From Akkermansiaceae bacterium (GTDB taxonomy: Bacteria; Verrucomicrobiota; Verrucomicrobiia; Verrucomicrobiales; Akkermansiaceae), in NCBI GenBank assembly GCA_024233115.1, contig JACKQB010000003.1, positions 372,001 through 436,000 of the forward strand: 64,000 nucleotides of DNA, written 5' to 3'. The notes under the pieces were generated by a model. It was not told the DNA's origin. It saw only the letters and a list, made by a program, of their open reading frames with translations, and did not search any database. Shown here in pieces: positions 10,185 through 18,646 of the stretch. Both the position numbers and the translations under genes were made by a program. Position 1 is the stretch's first letter. Every line of letters begins with the position of its first letter.

Positions 10185-10516
10185 GTCACTCAGGCTCGAA
10201 ACCACTTTACCAAAGCCCCAGGCTCCTGGCTGCCGATAAACAACGCACCCACCAGGTCAGCGTCGATATCACGGGCCTGACTGAAATCGAACTCCACATC
10301 GGAGACCTGGGCAACTACTCCCACGACTGGGCCAACTGGATCAATCCATCCTTTGTCAACGCCAGTGGCCAATCCATCCCAGCTACCGAAAAATACGTCT
10401 CCGCCTCCAAGCAGGGCTGGAAATCACTCGCCTTCGACCGTAACATCGGGGGCAAACCCCTCACCATTGCTGGCAGGAAATATGACCGTGGCTTTGGTTG
10501 TCACGCAACTTCATGG

Positions 10517-13267
10517 GTGACCCTCAAGGTGCCGAAGGGCGCCGTAAAGTTCACCGCCCTTATTGGCCTCGATGACGGTGGTGCCATCCGCGGTGGCAAA
10601 TTCACCCCGGCCTCCGTGCAGTTCAGCGTGCGCACGCCACGCGGACCGGACGCCCCATGGGAATCCGACCAACAACCCGAACTGGTTAGTCTGGAGCATT
10701 TCAAACTCCCCGCCGACCTCGAAATCTCGGTCTGGGCAACCTCCCCCCACCTTTACAACCCGACGAATATCGACATCGACCACAAAGGTCGGATCTGGGT
10801 GGCCGAAGGAGTCAACTATCGCCGACACAATGGCCGCCGACCAGGAGGTGACCGCATCGCTGTGTTAGAGGACACCAACGGTGATGGGAAATGCGACAAG
10901 TCACACACTTTTGTTCAGGAAAAAGGCCTCGTCGCCCCTCTCGGTGTCGCTGTTTTTGATAACAGGGTTTATGTATCACAGCCACCCGAGCTCATCGTCT
11001 ACACCGACGTTAATCGTGATCTCAAATTCGACCCCGCGGTCGACAAACGCGAAGTCCTGCTCACTGGGTTCAATGCCCGCAACCACGACCATTCACTGCA
11101 CTCACTCACGGCCGGGCCTGACGGGAAATTTTACTTTAACAACGGCAACTGCGGCGCGGTTTTCAAAGACCGCTCAGGCAGGAATTTCTACATGGGCGGC
11201 CCCTACAAAGGTGGCGGTGGCGATTGGCTGGTCGATCACCTCGCCGTCTCCGGAAAACGCTCCGATGACGGTCATATCTGGACCGCCGGCTTCACCGTGC
11301 GCATCAACCCGGATGGCACCAACGCCGAAATCGTCGGCCACGGCTACCGTAACTCATACGAGCAGTCGCTCGATTCCTACGGCAACGTTTTCCAAAACGA
11401 CAACGACGACCCGCCCGCCTGCCGCGTTTCCTACGTCCTCGAATACGGATGCGCCGGGTATTTCACCCGCGACGCAAAACAGCTGTATCGCACGGTCAAA
11501 CGCCCCGGCCAGGATCACGGACGCGCCCACTGGCGCCAGGACGACCCTGGTACCATGGATGCCGGCCACATCTACGGTGGCGGCTCGCCCACCGGCGTCA
11601 CCATGTATGAAAACGGCGCCCTGCCGGAGAAATACAACGGTGCCTTCTTCTCCTGTGAACCAGGAAAAAACACCATCTTCCACTACAACCCCACCCCCAA
11701 GGGCGCTACCTTCAAACTCGAACAGGACAACCTCGTCACCACCAATCCGGACAAGAAATACGCAGGCTCGGATTTCGTTGGTGGTGGAGCCGATGCCAGC
11801 GACAGCAAAATACTCTTCCGTCCATCCGACATCTGTGTCGGCCCCGACGGTGCGCTTTATGTGTGCGACTGGTATGATGCCCGTGTCGGCGGCCACGCCG
11901 ATCGCGATGACTCGTGCTCGGGCACCATTTACCGCATTGCACCGAAAGGCTTCAAACCTAACATCCCCGGCTTCGATCTCGAAACCATCGAGGGGGCGGT
12001 CACCGCCCTCAAGAGCCCCGCCGTCAATACCCGTTATCTCGGCTTTCGCGCCCTGAAAAATCACGGCGAAACCGCCCTCCCCGCCGTTGGCAACCTGCTC
12101 AACGAAACCAACGAGCACATTGCCGCCCGTGCCATCTGGTTGCTCCCGCACCTTGGGAAAAAGGGCCAGTCGGAGTGTGTCAAACTCCTCAAGGTCGGCT
12201 ACCCGCATATCCGCCTGACCGCCTATCGCGCCCTAAGGCGGGCCGGCATGGACATCCTCCCCTACGCGCAACAGCTCGCCACCGACCCCGATCCCGGTGT
12301 CCGCCGCGATGTCGCCCTCTCCCTCCGCGACCTTCCTGCGGAACAAACCAAGGGCATCTTCGCCGTGCTCGCCGCACAGGTCGACCACACGGATAAAAAC
12401 GCAGTTGAAGCCATCGGACTTGGTGCCGCCAACCAGGAAAACGAAATCTGGCTCGCGATCAAAGCCGCCATGAAACCCGGCGCGCCGCACGCATGGTCGG
12501 ATCAATTTGCCAGACTCACCTGGAGACTCTGGCCGTCCGCCGCTGTCCCCGATCTCGTGGCCCGGGCCATCCATCCCAGCCTAACACCTGAAGCGCGTAA
12601 ACTCGCCGTCGAGTCCCTCGCATTCATCAACCACCGCTCATCCGTCGATGCCATGCTTGCCTTGGCAGACAACCCGCTTACCAAAGCCAGCGCCACCTAC
12701 TGGCTGCTGCGCAATGGGCTTGGCGAATGGAAACAGTACAACATCGCCGCCGAGCTCAAAAAACGGAACATCTATGATCCTTCAAAAATCAAACCTGTCG
12801 CCGTCACCGTCGCGGCACCTGCAAAACCCCAATTCAGCGTCAAAGACGTGCTCGCCCTCAAAGGCGACGCCACCCGTGGCAAGGCAACCATCACCCGCTG
12901 CGTCATGTGTCACCAGATCGGGGAAACCGGCCCTAACTACGGACCTTCCCTCAAAGGCTGGGGTGCCGGACAAAGCTCGGATGTCATCGCACGCTCGATC
13001 ATCGAACCCTCTGCCGACATCGCCCACGGATACGAGGGAACGGTCATCCCGTTGAAGGCAGGTGGCGAAATCCACGGTCTGCTCAGCAGTGACTCCGATC
13101 CGCTCATCATCACCTCCACGGGTGGACAGACCCAGATGATCCCCCGCCACCTCGTCAAAGGCAAACCCCGCCACCTCAAGCGCTCGCTGATGCTCAGCGC
13201 CGATCAGTTAGGCCTCACAGCCCAAGACGTCGCCGACCTCATCGAGTATATGAAAGTCTGGAAATAA
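10517..13267 (+). CDS. PVC-type dehydrogenase-like protein with NPCBM, HEAT-like repeats and C-terminal CxxCH heme site; 5' end unresolved
   Basis: From the first usable start (GTG 10517) 916 residues are read, but the same frame is open and protein-like back to about 10175. It supplies the missing front of an NPCBM domain, so GTG 10517 is not the true start. Order of parts: NPCBM remnant ending about residue 45; a Pirellula/Verrucomicrobium-type propeller domain (VWATSPHLYNPTNIDID, WVAEGVNYRRH) to about 480; HEAT-like repeats to about 750; and a C-terminal single-heme domain with CVMCH at 795-799 and a GPNYGPSLKGWG segment. Such proteins are thought to oxidise sugars in the periplasm. No signal peptide exists in this frame, which fits fusion to the ThuA gene. 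Confidence 0.8.
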   Translation: MTLKVPKGAVKFTALIGLDDGGAIRGGKFTPASVQFSVRTPRGPDAPWESDQQPELVSLEHFKLPADLEISVWATSPHLYNPTNIDIDHKGRIWVAEGVNYRRHNGRRPGGDRIAVLEDTNGDGKCDKSHTFVQEKGLVAPLGVAVFDNRVYVSQPPELIVYTDVNRDLKFDPAVDKREVLLTGFNARNHDHSLHSLTAGPDGKFYFNNGNCGAVFKDRSGRNFYMGGPYKGGGGDWLVDHLAVSGKRSDDGHIWTAGFTVRINPDGTNAEIVGHGYRNSYEQSLDSYGNVFQNDNDDPPACRVSYVLEYGCAGYFTRDAKQLYRTVKRPGQDHGRAHWRQDDPGTMDAGHIYGGGSPTGVTMYENGALPEKYNGAFFSCEPGKNTIFHYNPTPKGATFKLEQDNLVTTNPDKKYAGSDFVGGGADASDSKILFRPSDICVGPDGALYVCDWYDARVGGHADRDDSCSGTIYRIAPKGFKPNIPGFDLETIEGAVTALKSPAVNTRYLGFRALKNHGETALPAVGNLLNETNEHIAARAIWLLPHLGKKGQSECVKLLKVGYPHIRLTAYRALRRAGMDILPYAQQLATDPDPGVRRDVALSLRDLPAEQTKGIFAVLAAQVDHTDKNAVEAIGLGAANQENEIWLAIKAAMKPGAPHAWSDQFARLTWRLWPSAAVPDLVARAIHPSLTPEARKLAVESLAFINHRSSVDAMLALADNPLTKASATYWLLRNGLGEWKQYNIAAELKKRNIYDPSKIKPVAVTVAAPAKPQFSVKDVLALKGDATRGKATITRCVMCHQIGETGPNYGPSLKGWGAGQSSDVIARSIIEPSADIAHGYEGTVIPLKAGGEIHGLLSSDSDPLIITSTGGQTQMIPRHLVKGKPRHLKRSLMLSADQLGLTAQDVADLIEYMKVWK

Positions 13268-13306
13268 CGCCATAAGGATGCCCAGCAAACCAACTCCATA
13301 GACCAT

Positions 13307-16300
13307 TTAAACGGGCACCATTTCCTTCAAGGCCGTGGAGAGCAGGAAGCAGGTGATGTCTTCCTCCGGCACCCCGGTAATCCGGTGCATGGCCGTGCGG
13401 TAGGTGTCGAGTTGCCCGGAGTATTTCCCGGCAAGTGACTCGGTACTCTCGTCACGGTCGGTTTTAAAGTCGATGATGGTGATTCTGACGGGTTTGCCGT
13501 TCTCCAAATGAATGACAGCGCGGTCGATGACACCACTGATCCATTGGTCGTCTTGCCGCGTTTCGAAGGGTTGTTCGCGGAGCAGCTGGTAATCGCCTTG
13601 CGGGCGCATGAAGTGGGGGCGGATCGACTTTGTCTCCAGACATTCCAGCACAAGGCCGGCTGCCGCCTTGTCATCAAGTTCAGGAAGCTCATCCAACCAG
13701 GTGATTTTCTCAAAGTGGGCGTGTACCACATTGCCAAAACGCATGCCTTTCCCGTTCCTGAGTAAATCTCCAGCTTGTTGCTTCTTCGTTTGGCTGGCAA
13801 TCTTCCTGGCCAGTCGTGGCGTCGCAGGCTGGAGCGGCTTTGTTGGAACCTCCCCGACACCTGTTTCCTGCCTTCTGCCTCCCGTCGGCAGCCCCCCCCC
13901 GGATTCATAGAGAACCTTGTATGGGACCTCACCTAACAAAACCTCACGAGCCGTAAACGATGCGGTTGCTTCACGTATCCAATCGTCATACTTCTTCCGT
14001 GGCTCCCACCCGTCTTTCACGGGATCGAGAATGCAGTAGGTGGCCTGTTTGGCCCGGGTCAGGGCGACGTAGAGGTTACAAAAACGTTCGTAACATTGGT
14101 CGGCCTCCCAGGCAGCCATCATCTCGCGAAGTGCGGGGTCGGCTTCGCAGATGTCCTTGGTGGGTTTTTTAATCACGTATTCGGTGGTGCCGAGATGCCC
14201 TTTTTTTTCCAAGGCATCCAGGCGACCCGCGTCAGTGAACTCCTTGCCCCCCCCGAGTTCAGGCAGGATCACCATATCGAAGCCAAGCCCCTTGCACTTG
14301 TGGATGGTCATCACCTGAATCACCCCCTCACGCGTGGTTTCGCGCAGTGAACGGCTCTCTAACATACTTACCCAGTCGTCAAGACTTCCACCCTTAACTG
14401 AAAAGTCGTTGGCGGCTGCGAGGATCTCATCAAGCCGGGACTGGCCGTAGTCGGATATTGTTAATCGATCACGCAGGGATATAACAATCTTACCGACAAG
14501 TGCCTCCACCCCATGTCTAGCCACCTCGCCGGTAAGCCAGCGCCACTGGTTTTTCGGGTCATTTGTATCACACAGCTCGTTAATAATCTCCCCGAGCGGC
14601 GACATGGAAACGTGGATCTGGCCAAAGGTGTGGGCGGGATTTCGTAACCACCGGAACAGGTCGAGAATCACCGCCCCCTCCGGCCCGTCTGCCACGACAC
14701 TTTCTGATTCAGAAGCCACAGGGATATGGGGAAGTTCCGTGCGAAGAAAATCAACGATGTCGGTGACCTGATCGTTTTTGCTCACCAGTATAGCGCAGGT
14801 CAACCCGTGGGCCAGCGGCTCGGTTTTTTCGATGAGGGATTTCATACAAGCGAAACGGGCCCCGGTTTTTTCATCGCCATCCGTGTCCTTGGCATCGAGT
14901 GTTGTTTCCAAAACCAGGGTGTGACCCGGTTTGTCCCCGCTAGGTTCATGGGGGTGATAGAGCCACCGGTCGATGGCTGCGGGGGGGAATATGGACCGCC
15001 ATTTGGGGGCCGACAGATCACAGACGGTATTGACCAGGTCCAGCACACTCTGGGACGAGCGGTATGAGCGATCCATATCCCACTCGGCGAGTCGCTCGCC
15101 GTAGTGCTCCTTGAGGTCATCAAAGAGCCGGGGCTCACCACCGCGCCAGCCGTAGATGCTTTGTTTGCTGTCACCTACCACAAAGACCGAACGTTGGCCG
15201 TCGGTGTCCTGCATGATTTCATCCACCAGATTGGAAACCGCCTGCCACTGCGGCTGGGAGGTGTCCTGGAATTCATCTAACAACCAATGGTCGTAGCGGG
15301 CATCGAGCCGGAAGTCGATCAAGCCCCTGACATCCTCCTCCCACAGTTTCATCGCGCCCTCACCTGCCAGCAGCAGGGTCAGGTCGGAGAAGCAGAGTCG
15401 GCCCCGACTCCGCACATGCTGGTGGTAGCGTTTTTCATAGGCCGAGATCACCGAGTAAAGCCCCTGGGTGCGTTTCATCTGGACTTCGATTTCATCCCGG
15501 ATGAAACCGCCCGCCATATCGGCGATGGCCGCGGCCAGCTCGCCTTTGATCACTTGCTCGCGCTTTGAAAACACAGTGAGATAGCGACCCATTTTAAAAT
15601 CATCCATGGAGACAATCGCATCGGTCAAGCGGGCCGGCAACGTGCCCACCGGGGTTCCTTTCACGCGGGTTTCCATCCAGTCGCATGCCTTTTTCCAAGA
15701 GTTCAAGTAGGAGCCATGCGCATTTTCAATATCGCCTAACAAAGACCTGACACGCCCGGCCCTGGCGGTGTAATCGCCACCCTCCGGATAGGGACATCCC
15801 TTTTCCCAGAGCCTGTCGATCCCACCCCAGCGTTCAGGATCAGGCGCGGCCAGCCAGCGGTTCTGGTGTTTTTTGACAAAGTCTTCCAGTGTCTGGCAGA
15901 GTCGATTCTCCTCCTCGCCCCAGGTCGCTTGTTTAAACGATTGGAGAAAGGCCTCGCGCTCGTCCTTGCGGGTTTGATGGTTGGAAAAAATGGTGGCCAT
16001 CACACTCAGGCGTTCGGCTGAGATGGCGGTGTCCTCCATCAGGTCAAACCCACTGAGGCCTAGTTCGAGCGAAAAATTGCGCACAATCCGGACGAAGTAG
16101 CTATCGAGAGTGGATAGCGCCAGACGGTCGAGGGCATCGATAAGCGTTTCCAGTTTCCCTTGGAAAAACCCGGCATCCATCACGGGCAGCCCGGCGACCG
16201 AACCTGAGACGAGCGCCGGTATGCTGTCGGTGCCCCGGATGATTTCCTCCAGTTGCGCGGCGAGCGCGGTCGCACCATTTTCATCTGCTGCCCCGTCGGC

Positions 16301-16480
16301 CAAGCGGGTCATGATCCTCCCGGTGAACTCCCCCGCCGCCTTACGGGTAAAGGTGAGCGCGATGATTTTTTCCGGCGCAACGCCGAGAACCATCAGGGCG
16401 AGAAAGCGGTTGGCGAGTTGGAAGGTCTTCCCGCTACCAGCTGAGGCGCGGATCATGGTACTCTGAATGGTGCCTGGCAT
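13307..16480 (-). CDS. addA: AddA/RecB-like UvrD-family helicase with C-terminal nuclease
   Basis: About 1057 residues from the ATG at 16480; the frame extends upstream to 16678, but that part overlaps the divergent gene. A superfamily 1 helicase: Walker A ASAGSGKT (12-19), ALTFTRKAA, Walker B LLDEFQDTSQPQW, GDSKQSIYGWRGG, a YRSSQSV motif and TIHKCKGLGFD. The C-terminal ~200 residues carry a RecB/AddA-type PD-(D/E)XK nuclease: GNVVHAHFE, GVIDRAVI, IDFKTDRD and a GQLDTYR segment. Together these fit a double-strand-end processing enzyme. The usual partner AddB is not adjacent. A linker near residues 850-870 is coded by a low-complexity repeat with a C9 run. Confidence 0.85.
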   Translation of the reverse strand: MPGTIQSTMIRASAGSGKTFQLANRFLALMVLGVAPEKIIALTFTRKAAGEFTGRIMTRLADGAADENGATALAAQLEEIIRGTDSIPALVSGSVAGLPVMDAGFFQGKLETLIDALDRLALSTLDSYFVRIVRNFSLELGLSGFDLMEDTAISAERLSVMATIFSNHQTRKDEREAFLQSFKQATWGEEENRLCQTLEDFVKKHQNRWLAAPDPERWGGIDRLWEKGCPYPEGGDYTARAGRVRSLLGDIENAHGSYLNSWKKACDWMETRVKGTPVGTLPARLTDAIVSMDDFKMGRYLTVFSKREQVIKGELAAAIADMAGGFIRDEIEVQMKRTQGLYSVISAYEKRYHQHVRSRGRLCFSDLTLLLAGEGAMKLWEEDVRGLIDFRLDARYDHWLLDEFQDTSQPQWQAVSNLVDEIMQDTDGQRSVFVVGDSKQSIYGWRGGEPRLFDDLKEHYGERLAEWDMDRSYRSSQSVLDLVNTVCDLSAPKWRSIFPPAAIDRWLYHPHEPSGDKPGHTLVLETTLDAKDTDGDEKTGARFACMKSLIEKTEPLAHGLTCAILVSKNDQVTDIVDFLRTELPHIPVASESESVVADGPEGAVILDLFRWLRNPAHTFGQIHVSMSPLGEIINELCDTNDPKNQWRWLTGEVARHGVEALVGKIVISLRDRLTISDYGQSRLDEILAAANDFSVKGGSLDDWVSMLESRSLRETTREGVIQVMTIHKCKGLGFDMVILPELGGGKEFTDAGRLDALEKKGHLGTTEYVIKKPTKDICEADPALREMMAAWEADQCYERFCNLYVALTRAKQATYCILDPVKDGWEPRKKYDDWIREATASFTAREVLLGEVPYKVLYESGGGLPTGGRRQETGVGEVPTKPLQPATPRLARKIASQTKKQQAGDLLRNGKGMRFGNVVHAHFEKITWLDELPELDDKAAAGLVLECLETKSIRPHFMRPQGDYQLLREQPFETRQDDQWISGVIDRAVIHLENGKPVRITIIDFKTDRDESTESLAGKYSGQLDTYRTAMHRITGVPEEDITCFLLSTALKEMVPV

Positions 16481-16560
16481 GTGTGGGTGATTGAACCGCT
16501 TGTGCCGGTATGTTTCAAGTTTACAGTTTGCGCAATAGCCGATTCTCGCTATCAAGAGCC

Positions 16561-17250
16561 ATGCTTGCAGCCTTCGAACTCTACGGCATCGGCCATGTGG
16601 GAGCATTGATCTCGCTCGCCGCAGTTGCGGTGCTGGTGGTCCGCCGGTGTGGAAAAGGCGAACACACGGCCCGGGCAAAATCGGCGATCTCGCTGCTGGC
16701 CTTCTGTTGTTTTGCCGCCTACCCGGTCAATCAGGCCGCCTGGGAGTCGGTGGGCGGCACGGCGTCACTGACAGCGATCATCCCTCTTCACCTCTGTGAT
16801 GTTGCGGCATTTCTCTGCGGCTTCGCCCTGATCACACGACGCGCACTGCTGTGTGAACTATCCTATTTCTGGGGGCTGGCTGGAACCGTGCAAGGATTGC
16901 TGACACCCAACCTCCCCTACGACTTCCCCCACCCCGTGTTTCTGGCCTTTTTTATGCAGCACGGCGTGGTTGTGATCACCGCTTTGCTGCTGCCGCTCGG
17001 GCTCGGTTGGCGGCCGCGCCAAAGGGCGTGGCTCAGGGCATTCGCGTGGATCATGGTCTATGCCGTGGCCGCCACGATCGTCAATCTGGCGCTGGGTACG
17101 AATTTCGGTTTCCTGATGGGCAAACCGACCGAAGCCAGCCTGCTGGACATCATGCCGCCGTGGCCGGGCTATATTCTCTTCCTGGTTGCACTGGCTGGAC
17201 TCCTTTTTTACCTGCTTGAACTACCCTTTAAAAAGAGTCAGCAAAAATAG
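16561..17250 (+). CDS. TIGR02206 (YwaF-like) integral membrane protein
   Basis: About 229 residues from ATG 16561. The frame reaches 16510, but the region before MLAAFELYG looks noncoding. Six to seven hydrophobic segments are visible. Hallmarks of the YwaF/TIGR02206 family are present: PLHLCDVAAFL in the middle, NFGFLMGKP and a PPWPGYILFL segment near the C-terminus. Function in the family is unknown; it is an inner-membrane protein. It is divergent from the AddA-like gene with about 80 bp between starts and 61 bp upstream of ispH. Confidence 0.8.
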   Translation: MLAAFELYGIGHVGALISLAAVAVLVVRRCGKGEHTARAKSAISLLAFCCFAAYPVNQAAWESVGGTASLTAIIPLHLCDVAAFLCGFALITRRALLCELSYFWGLAGTVQGLLTPNLPYDFPHPVFLAFFMQHGVVVITALLLPLGLGWRPRQRAWLRAFAWIMVYAVAATIVNLALGTNFGFLMGKPTEASLLDIMPPWPGYILFLVALAGLLFYLLELPFKKSQQK

Positions 17251-17311
17251 GGCGTGCCTTTTACCTCATTTTAGATTTAGTTCCCGTCTGCCCCTCAAGG
17301 CACCCACCGTC

Positions 17312-18574
17312 ATGATTGATCCCACACCCCAGCCGTCCCCCGATCTCCCGAAAAAGAGGCAGCGCGTCAACCTCCGCCGTCCCGATGTGATGGCCATGGT
17401 CCAGGCCGAGGTGGAACAGCACTACAGGTCATCAATCGTCGAAAAACTCCGCTCCCATGGTGGCGAACTGACGATCGGCAACACCACCGTGCGACTCGCG
17501 AAGCAGTTTGGATTTTGTTACGGTGTGGAACGGGCCATCGACCTCGCCTACGCCACCCGCAAGGTGTTTGCCGACCAGCGCATTTTTTTGATTGGAGAAA
17601 TCATCCACAACCCGGAAGTGAACCAACAACTCAGCGACATGGGTATTGTCTCACTGCCGTGGAAGGATATGTCCAGGGAGTATGACGATCTCAACGACGA
17701 GGATGTTGTCATCGTCCCCGCCTTCGGGGCCCCGATGAGCTTCATGGACAGACTCGCGGAGATTGGTTGCCACGTAGTCGATACCACCTGCGGCGATGTC
17801 ATGAAAGTCTGGCGCCGGGTCCGCGAGTATGCCCAGAATAATGTCACCTCGATTATCCACGGCAAGGCAGGCCACGAGGAAACACGGGCGACGGCATCAA
17901 GGGCCCTGGGCAAGGAAAAAAACGGGCAGTATCTGATCATCCTCACCCTCGCCGATGCCGACTATGTCTGCGATTACATCCGGGGGCATGGTGACAAAGC
18001 CGAATTCATGGAAAAATTCGCCAATGCCTGCTCCCAAGGATTTGACCCCGACCAACATTTAACACGTCTCGGTGTCGCCAACCAGACCACCATGCTTCAA
18101 AGCGAAACCGAGCACCTTCAAGAGAAGATCCGGCAAGCCCTCGTTGACCGGGATGGCAACGAAGCGAATTACCACGTGTTCGACACCATCTGCGGTGCCA
18201 CCCAGGAGCGACAGAACGCGCTCTTCACCATGCTTGACACCTCCAAGCAGAAGCCGATGGACATCCTGCTAGTCGTCGGTGGTTACAACAGCTCAAACAC
18301 CACCCACCTGGCGGAAATCGGTCAGGAGAACCTGCCCACATTCTTTATCCGCAATGCCAAGTGTATCGAGTCGCTCGAAAGCATCATGCACTACGACCTC
18401 GAGCATAAGGAGGAAATCCAAAGCGAATACCCCGGACTATTCCTCCAGGACAAACCCGCCGTGATCGGTGTCACGGCAGGCGCTTCTTGTCCTAACAACC
18501 TGATCGAATCCACCATCGTCCGGGCCATGGAGCTACGGGGCATCAGCAAGGAAGATCTTGAGGCGGTGAAGTAG
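17312..18574 (+). CDS. ispH: 4-hydroxy-3-methylbut-2-enyl diphosphate reductase, plant/cyanobacterial type
   Basis: About 420 residues from ATG 17312; the frame extends into the previous gene (17186), but that part is not conserved. IspH is the [4Fe-4S] enzyme that makes IPP and DMAPP, the last step of the MEP pathway. The three cluster cysteines sit in FGFCYGVERAI, VVDTTCGDVMKVW and FDTICGATQERQ. Segments such as EIIHNPEVNQQL, SIIHGKAGHEETRATAS, DYVCDYIRG, GVANQTTML and VVGGYNSSNTTHL are those of the long cyanobacterial/plastid form, not the ~316-residue E. coli form. Ser/Asn/Thr substrate ligands are kept in YNSSNTTH. ispE of the same pathway is at the window's right edge. Confidence 0.95.
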   Translation: MIDPTPQPSPDLPKKRQRVNLRRPDVMAMVQAEVEQHYRSSIVEKLRSHGGELTIGNTTVRLAKQFGFCYGVERAIDLAYATRKVFADQRIFLIGEIIHNPEVNQQLSDMGIVSLPWKDMSREYDDLNDEDVVIVPAFGAPMSFMDRLAEIGCHVVDTTCGDVMKVWRRVREYAQNNVTSIIHGKAGHEETRATASRALGKEKNGQYLIILTLADADYVCDYIRGHGDKAEFMEKFANACSQGFDPDQHLTRLGVANQTTMLQSETEHLQEKIRQALVDRDGNEANYHVFDTICGATQERQNALFTMLDTSKQKPMDILLVVGGYNSSNTTHLAEIGQENLPTFFIRNAKCIESLESIMHYDLEHKEEIQSEYPGLFLQDKPAVIGVTAGASCPNNLIESTIVRAMELRGISKEDLEAVK

Positions 18575-18646
18575 TCGTACCGTGAGGAGCTACTGTCGCC
18601 CGTCCAACTGGGAAGCTGGGGTGATCGACGCATAACCCCTTCCACC

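Noticed and set aside
10184..10240. Classical programmed -1 frameshift stem-loop downstream of the A9 tract
   Set aside because: The only hairpin-like text is about 36 nt away, beyond the usual 5-9 nt; transcript slippage or an indel is more likely.
11354..12208. 284-codon frame on the minus strand opposite the heme protein
   Set aside because: Shadow of a G+C-rich gene; no family text, and the + frame has clear domains.
16481..16678. N-terminal extension of the AddA-like protein
   Set aside because: It overlaps the divergent YwaF-like gene and has no domain text; the helicase begins normally at the ATG at 16480.
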